A DNA stretch of 9,553 nucleotides, from NCBI GenBank assembly GCA_023134955.1, contig JAGLUC010000117.1, positions 1 to 9,553 on the forward strand, in the 5' to 3' direction. The notes beneath the pieces were generated by a model. The model ran no database searches. It was not told where the DNA came from and worked only from the letters and a program-made list of their open reading frames with translations. Origin of the DNA: Methylococcales bacterium. Its GTDB lineage: Bacteria; Pseudomonadota; Gammaproteobacteria; Methylococcales; Methylomonadaceae. Position numbers and translations under genes: made by a program. Numbering within the stretch: position 1 is the first letter of the stretch; each line of letters begins with the position of its first letter. Below, one piece after another: positions 6,153-9,553 of this stretch.

Positions 6153-7817
6153 CTATTTAATATCAAGCATTTCTTCTGCATGAATTAAGGTGTTTTTAGT
6201 TATATTAACACCGCCCAGCATGCGAGCGACCTCCTCAATTCGTTCACTTTTGTTCAATAGGGCAACAGTAGAAGAAGTGGTCTCTGACTGGTCTTTTTTA
6301 ACGAATAAGTGTTGGTGAGCTTGCGATGCGACTTGTGGTAAATGGGTGACACAAAGCACCTGTCGGTTAGTGCTTAAACTGCGTAATTTTTGTCCGACTA
6401 TTTCTGCAATACTGCCACCAATGCCTGAGTCGACTTCATCAAAAATCATGGTAGGTGTGGTTTTATCTGTACTGGTTGTCACTTGAATGGCTAAGCTAAT
6501 GCGTGATAATTCACCACCTGAGGCTACTTTAGCCAAGGGCTTGGCGGGTAAACCCGGATTGGCACTAACTAAAAATTCAATCTTATCATTGCCATTTATT
6601 TTGGGTTGCTCATCATTATTATGAGTAATGCTGACTAGAAATTCGCCTTGTGGCATTCCCAGTTCTTTTATCATGGCTGAAATACTTTTTTCTAGCTTAT
6701 GTCCATTTTGGCTGCGATCTTCAGAAAGTTGCAGACTGAGGGTTTGGTAATCAGTCAATAATTGTTCTGTGGTTTGGGTGAGTTCTTCAATGCGTTCACT
6801 ACTGTGAGTGATGTTGTTAAGTTGTTGTTGCAAATCCAGGGCAATTTGCGGAATTTCTTCAGCACTGGCTTGGTGCTTTCGGCTAATATCTTGAATAATG
6901 CCAATTTGTTCTTCTAACCAGCTTAATCGCAGAGGGTCGGCTTCTTGTGTCTCCAAAAAACGACGTAATTGCTGAGAGCCTTCTTCAATTTGAATTTGTG
7001 CTTCCGTTAATAATTCGCTTATCTCGTTTAATTCAGGTGAGAATTGGGCTAAGTCTGTTAGTGCATTTAGGCTGTGGCTTAGCATCTGATTGACAGACTG
7101 TTGTTCGTTTTCGTACAAAATATCAAGTTGAAGCTGACCTTCGGTTAAAATTCGACCTAAATTAGCCAGTCTATTATGTTCTTCTGATAATGCGGTGTAG
7201 TCATAATTATCCAGATCAAGTTGTTGCAGTTCTTCTAATTGATAGCGAAGTAATTCTTCTCTTTCTGTCTGGTCTGAACTGGCTTTGATTAAATTGTTTA
7301 GCTCGGTATTTTGTTTTTTCCATGATTGGTAAACATGGTTCAGTTTTTCTAAAAGCAGCTGATTGTTGGCAAAAGTATCTAATAATCTACGCTGTTGTTC
7401 AGGGTCTAACAAGGTAAGATGATCATGTTGACCGTGAATTTCAACTAATAAAGCACTGAGTTGTTTTAAAGATTGTAGGGTGACAGGGCGGTTGTTAATA
7501 TAAGCTTTTGAACCACCGTCTTGCTTGACTATGCGACGAATAAAGCATTGTTGATCGTCATTAAGGTCATTATCTTCTAGCCATTGCCTGGCTAAGGGAG
7601 CATCAGATAAATCAAATTCTAAATTAATTTCAGCACGTGTGCTATTGGGGCGTACATAGTCAGAGTCTGCGCGGTCGCCCAGGGCAAGACCTAGTGCGGT
7701 TAATAATATGGATTTACCCGCGCCTGTTTCACCCGTCAGTACTGACATGCCTTGTTGAAGATCCAGATTCAGTGATTTAACAACAGCAAGGTCAATTATA
7801 TTAAGATTTAATAGCAT
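6153..7817 (-). CDS. recN: DNA repair protein RecN (SMC-like ATPase)
   Basis: RecN acts early in recombinational repair of double-strand breaks, bridging DNA ends and promoting RecA-mediated pairing. The 554 residues match the family (E. coli 553). The N-terminal ATPase half has Walker A GETGAGKS (29-36) and IHGQHDH around 127-133. A long Gln/Glu/Leu-rich middle of roughly 150-370 fits the short antiparallel coiled coil. The C-terminal half has the ABC signature SGGELSR (433-439), Walker B IFDEVDSGIGG (458-468) and VTHLPQVA (490-497). The ATG at 7815-7817 starts 2 bp after the nadK stop with only a weak Shine-Dalgarno, so translation is probably coupled to nadK. E. coli also has nadK followed by recN. 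No LexA-type CTGT-N8-ACAG box was found upstream of recN or nadK. Confidence 0.97.
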   Translation of the reverse strand: MLLNLNIIDLAVVKSLNLDLQQGMSVLTGETGAGKSILLTALGLALGDRADSDYVRPNSTRAEINLEFDLSDAPLARQWLEDNDLNDDQQCFIRRIVKQDGGSKAYINNRPVTLQSLKQLSALLVEIHGQHDHLTLLDPEQQRRLLDTFANNQLLLEKLNHVYQSWKKQNTELNNLIKASSDQTEREELLRYQLEELQQLDLDNYDYTALSEEHNRLANLGRILTEGQLQLDILYENEQQSVNQMLSHSLNALTDLAQFSPELNEISELLTEAQIQIEEGSQQLRRFLETQEADPLRLSWLEEQIGIIQDISRKHQASAEEIPQIALDLQQQLNNITHSSERIEELTQTTEQLLTDYQTLSLQLSEDRSQNGHKLEKSISAMIKELGMPQGEFLVSITHNNDEQPKINGNDKIEFLVSANPGLPAKPLAKVASGGELSRISLAIQVTTSTDKTTPTMIFDEVDSGIGGSIAEIVGQKLRSLSTNRQVLCVTHLPQVASQAHQHLFVKKDQSETTSSTVALLNKSERIEEVARMLGGVNITKNTLIHAEEMLDIK

Positions 7818-7819
7818 AG

Positions 7820-8704
7820 TTAAATGTGGTAGCCACTGCTCCAGTTTAGTTTTTCTCTGAGAATATGGAAAAAATCATGGTCTTTAGGGTGAAGAATTTT
7901 AATAGGGTTAGGTAATTTTTTGATTAAAATTTTATCACTGATTAATACTTCAGGTATTTCCAGGTGATCACAAGAAACTAAAGCATTAATTTGCTTGGCT
8001 TGGCAGAAACTGATTTCTATTTCAGATGAATCGTCAATCACAATGGGTCTGTTAGATAGTGTATGTGGACTAAGTGGAACCAGTATTAATGCTTTTAAAG
8101 AAGGATGCATAATTGGGCCGCCAGCGGAAAGTGAATAAGCTGTTGAGCCAGTGGGTGTGGATATGATTAAACCATCAGAGCGTTGCGAGTTTAAATAAAC
8201 ACCATTTATATGAGTCACAATTTCAATCATACTCGGTGTTATCCAGCGATGAACAACCACTTCATTAACGGCTGTTTCTTCATGAATAACCTGGTTGTCA
8301 CGAATAATCTTTGCTTGTAGTAAATAGCGTTTTTCTTCCAAATAATCGCCATTTAAAATATGATCTAACTTGTCGCTGATTTGCTCAGGCGATATATCAA
8401 CAAGAAACCCCAATCGTCCAAGATTAATGCCGATAAGAGGGATGTTATTATTACCAATAGCATGCATAGCTGATAAAAATGTACCATCACCGCCAATAGC
8501 AATCAGTAAGTCACAGGAGGATGCTAAGGCATGAGTAGGTAGTGACTCAATGGATGCTGTGGTTAAGAGTTTTGCGCTTTTTGAATCAACAATAACTTGA
8601 TAACCTTTAGGCTGTAAAAAATTAAGTACATTGGATATAGTCTCTACAATGCGAGGATCTTTGTGTTTGCCATGAATGCCAATGGTTTTAAATGGTGTGA
8701 ACAT
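7820..8704 (-). CDS. nadK: NAD kinase
   Basis: ATP-dependent phosphorylation of NAD to NADP, the cell's source of NADP(H). The 294 residues match the bacterial family (E. coli 292). Visible motifs are GGDGTFL (71-77), the nucleotide-binding GGDGT signature; INLGRLGFL (93-101); the NE pair at 147-148; and RSDGLIISTPTGSTAYSLSA (175-194), which forms much of the NAD site. LVPLSPHTLSNRP (208-220) follows. The ATG at 8702-8704 has no clear Shine-Dalgarno and no alternative Met nearby. It is the first gene of a two-gene unit with recN and is divergent from rpsF, with 234 bp between the two starts. Function is secure. Confidence 0.97.
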   Translation of the reverse strand: MFTPFKTIGIHGKHKDPRIVETISNVLNFLQPKGYQVIVDSKSAKLLTTASIESLPTHALASSCDLLIAIGGDGTFLSAMHAIGNNNIPLIGINLGRLGFLVDISPEQISDKLDHILNGDYLEEKRYLLQAKIIRDNQVIHEETAVNEVVVHRWITPSMIEIVTHINGVYLNSQRSDGLIISTPTGSTAYSLSAGGPIMHPSLKALILVPLSPHTLSNRPIVIDDSSEIEISFCQAKQINALVSCDHLEIPEVLISDKILIKKLPNPIKILHPKDHDFFHILREKLNWSSGYHI

Positions 8705-8736
8705 TGTAGTGTGGAGTTAAAAATAAAGATGAATGG

Positions 8737-8752
8737 ATTATACAAAATTATA
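8737..8752 (-). promoter_or_regulatory. Putative -10 region of nadK-recN
   Basis: Two overlapping-phase TATAAT hexamers read on minus, at 8737-8742 and 8747-8752, 33 to 48 bp upstream of the nadK ATG. No convincing -35 sits at the right spacing for either: TTGAAG lies 12 bp from one and 22 bp from the other. One of the two probably serves as the -10 of nadK-recN. Confidence 0.4.
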
Positions 8753-8824
8753 AGGGGTGTGTGGCTTCAATAACGGGGATTTTAGATTTAATTCTAGAAG
8801 AGGGCTTACATGATGGATAAAAAG

Positions 8825-8853
8825 TTGGTAAATGGAGTTAAGAAAGTTATAAT
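8825..8853 (+). promoter_or_regulatory. Sigma-70 promoter of rpsF-rpsR
   Basis: TTGGTA (8825-8830), a 17-bp spacer and a perfect TATAAT (8848-8853) give a near-consensus housekeeping promoter. Transcription would start around 8860, leaving a leader of about 79 nt before rpsF. This is the best promoter in the window, as expected for a ribosomal protein operon. Confidence 0.75.
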
Positions 8854-8859
8854 GGTCGG

Positions 8860-8938
8860 TTCATCGGAGTTTTTTGCTCCGTCCTTGCTTCACTACTTTG
8901 GAATGACAGAGTGGGGGGCTTAACCGAAAGGAGAAAAT
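8860..8938 (+). promoter_or_regulatory. Structured rpsF leader, candidate S6:S18-binding autoregulatory RNA
   Basis: The leader starts with a hairpin CGGAG (8865-8869)/CTCCG (8877-8881) with a 7-nt loop. Immediately after, UCCUU (8882-8886) can pair with AAGGA (8928-8932), which is the Shine-Dalgarno of rpsF (AAAGGAG, 8927-8933). That stem encloses a second hairpin, CUUCACU (8888-8894) with AGUGGGG (8910-8916, two G-U pairs). CCG (8924-8926) stays unpaired between the hairpin and the closing stem. A CCG in a bulge between a stem and a hairpin is the published description of the S6:S18 leader motif, by which the S6:S18 complex represses its own mRNA. The pairing was done by hand, and I cannot score it against a covariance model. 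Confidence 0.5.
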
Positions 8939-9421
8939 ATGCGACATTATGAAGTTGTCTTTTTAGTCCATCCTGATCAGAGTTCCCAGGTACAGGGAAT
9001 GATTGACCGTTATAAATCAATTATTGCGGATACTAAGGGTACTATTCACCGTCTTGAAGACTGGGGACGTAGACACCTGGCTTATCCAATCAAAAAAATC
9101 CACAAAGCACATTATGTATTAATGAATATTGAATGTGATCAAGCAACTTTAGAAGAGCTGGAAAGTGGTTTTCGTTTTAATGATGCAATTTTACGTAGCA
9201 TGATTTTAGCTAAAAAAGAAGCTGTAATAGAGCCTTCTCTTATTGCTTCTGCAAATGCCGAGGAAGCTAAAGTAGCAGAAGTTAAAGCGGCAGAAGCTAA
9301 AGCAGAGGTTGCTAAAACAGAGGCTGCTAAAGCAGAAACAGCTAAAACAGCAGTAAGTGAAGATGCTGAAGTACCAGCGGAAACATCTTCTAAAGATTCT
9401 GACAAAAAAGGAGAGGATTGA
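8939..9421 (+). CDS. rpsF: 30S ribosomal protein S6 with long Ala/Lys/Glu-rich C-terminal tail
   Basis: S6 forms a dimer with S18 on the platform of the small subunit. The globular domain (1-100) is standard: MRHYEVVFLVHPDQ at the start, WGRRHLAYPIKK (42-53), the signature loop, and FRFNDAILRSMI near 78-89. Beyond residue 100 the protein continues for 60 residues of low complexity, mainly Ala, Lys, Glu and Val in AEAKAE-like steps (about 106-138), then an acidic SEDAEVPAETSSKDS stretch, ending KKGED. E. coli S6 is about 131-135 residues, so the tail is longer than usual. It is probably helical or disordered. Start ATG 8939 has AAAGGAG 5 nt upstream. The last codons (AAAGGAGAGGAT) double as the Shine-Dalgarno of rpsR. 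No defect in the core domain. Confidence 0.97.
   Translation: MRHYEVVFLVHPDQSSQVQGMIDRYKSIIADTKGTIHRLEDWGRRHLAYPIKKIHKAHYVLMNIECDQATLEELESGFRFNDAILRSMILAKKEAVIEPSLIASANAEEAKVAEVKAAEAKAEVAKTEAAKAETAKTAVSEDAEVPAETSSKDSDKKGED
9254..9352 (+). repeat. Degenerate GCTAAA/GCAGAA codon repeat in the rpsF tail
   Basis: Within the S6 tail the DNA is built from irregular repeats of GCTAAA, GCAGAA, GCAGAG and GTTAAA codon pairs, encoding alternating Ala-Lys and Ala-Glu. There is no fixed period, so it looks like an old, diverged slippage expansion and not a recent tandem array. Confidence 0.6.
9408..9416 (+). promoter_or_regulatory. Ribosome binding site of rpsR inside the end of rpsF
   Basis: AAGGAGAGG lies 7 nt before the rpsR ATG (9424) and encodes the final Lys-Gly-Glu-Asp region of S6. 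It fixes the rpsR start and constrains the C-terminal sequence of S6. Confidence 0.7.
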
Positions 9422-9423
9422 TC

Positions 9424-9553
9424 ATGGCTAGTAACATGAGACGTAAAAAAATGAGTCGCTTTGGTATTGAAGGCTCTCCAGAGATTGATTACAAAAATCT
9501 GGATTTATTAGGTGAATACGTAACAGAGACAGGAAAAATTGTTCCTAGTCGTA
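9424..9553 (+). CDS. rpsR: 30S ribosomal protein S18, 3' end cut off
   Basis: S18 pairs with S6 on the 30S platform. 43 codons are visible before the right edge. MRRKKMSRFGIEG (5-17), EIDYKNLDLL (20-29) and ETGKIVPSR (35-43) align without gaps to the N-terminal part of E. coli S18, which is about 75 residues long. Position 11 is Ser where E. coli S18 has Cys. The ATG at 9424 is 2 bp after the rpsF stop and has a good Shine-Dalgarno, so it is the second gene of the rpsF operon. In many gammaproteobacteria rplI follows; that part is outside the window. Confidence 0.95.
   Translation, partial: MASNMRRKKMSRFGIEGSPEIDYKNLDLLGEYVTETGKIVPSR

Noticed and set aside
8865..8881. CGGAG/CTCCG hairpin as an intrinsic terminator
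   Set aside because: It lies just after a strong promoter, the T-run is in the loop and not after the stem, and the operon continues into rpsF.
9139..9405. 88-residue Ala/Ser-rich open frame on the minus strand inside rpsF
   Set aside because: It is the antisense image of the GCTAAA/GCAGAA repeat in the S6 tail, has no ribosome binding site, and overlaps a certain gene.
1..9553. CRISPR array, prophage, insertion sequence, tRNA or rRNA, or a new multi-gene defence system
   Set aside because: I saw no regularly spaced repeats, transposase, integrase, tRNA-like cloverleaf or rRNA segment; apart from the small toxin-antitoxin pair and the REP-like repeat, the genes are core metabolism, repair and translation.

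Overview
The window looks like chromosomal DNA of an AT-rich gammaproteobacterium. The nadK-recN pair, the rpsF-rpsR pair and the E. coli-like protein sequences all point that way. A zwf-edd-eda cluster combined with a palindromic GCGAGGC repeat would fit a type I methanotroph (Methylococcales), where the Entner-Doudoroff (ED) route is one outlet of the ribulose monophosphate cycle. That assignment is an inference; no methanotrophy gene is present here.

Layout. From 1 to 3728, on the minus strand, lies a carbon-metabolism cluster transcribed zwf, then edd, then eda (eda is cut by the left edge). A two-unit palindromic repeat sits between edd and eda. Divergent from zwf is a small single-domain PilZ protein (3899-4252, plus). 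It converges on a compact RlmI/RlmK-type methyltransferase (4279-5190, minus), and a perfect 14-bp palindrome overlaps the methyltransferase stop codon. Next is a type II toxin-antitoxin module (5309-5887, minus). Its CopG-type antitoxin is intact, but the BrnT-like toxin has an apparent one-base frameshift just after its natural start. About 265 bp without a convincing gene (5888-6152) follow. Then come recN and nadK (6153-8704, minus; nadK is upstream and the gap is 2 bp). Divergent from nadK, a consensus-like sigma-70 promoter and a structured leader precede rpsF (8939-9421, plus) and rpsR (from 9424, cut by the right edge).

How the parts fit. Zwf oxidises glucose 6-phosphate, and Edd and Eda then split 6-phosphogluconate to pyruvate and glyceraldehyde 3-phosphate. 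6-Phosphogluconolactonase is not in this stretch. NadK supplies the NADP pool that Zwf probably uses. RecN serves recombinational repair, and S6 and S18 bind together on the 30S platform. Most of the window is ordinary core genome. I do not see a new multi-gene system. The items most worth a second look are the frameshifted toxin beside an intact antitoxin, the putative S6:S18-responsive leader, the long Ala/Lys/Glu-rich tail on S6, and the palindromic repeat inside the ED cluster.
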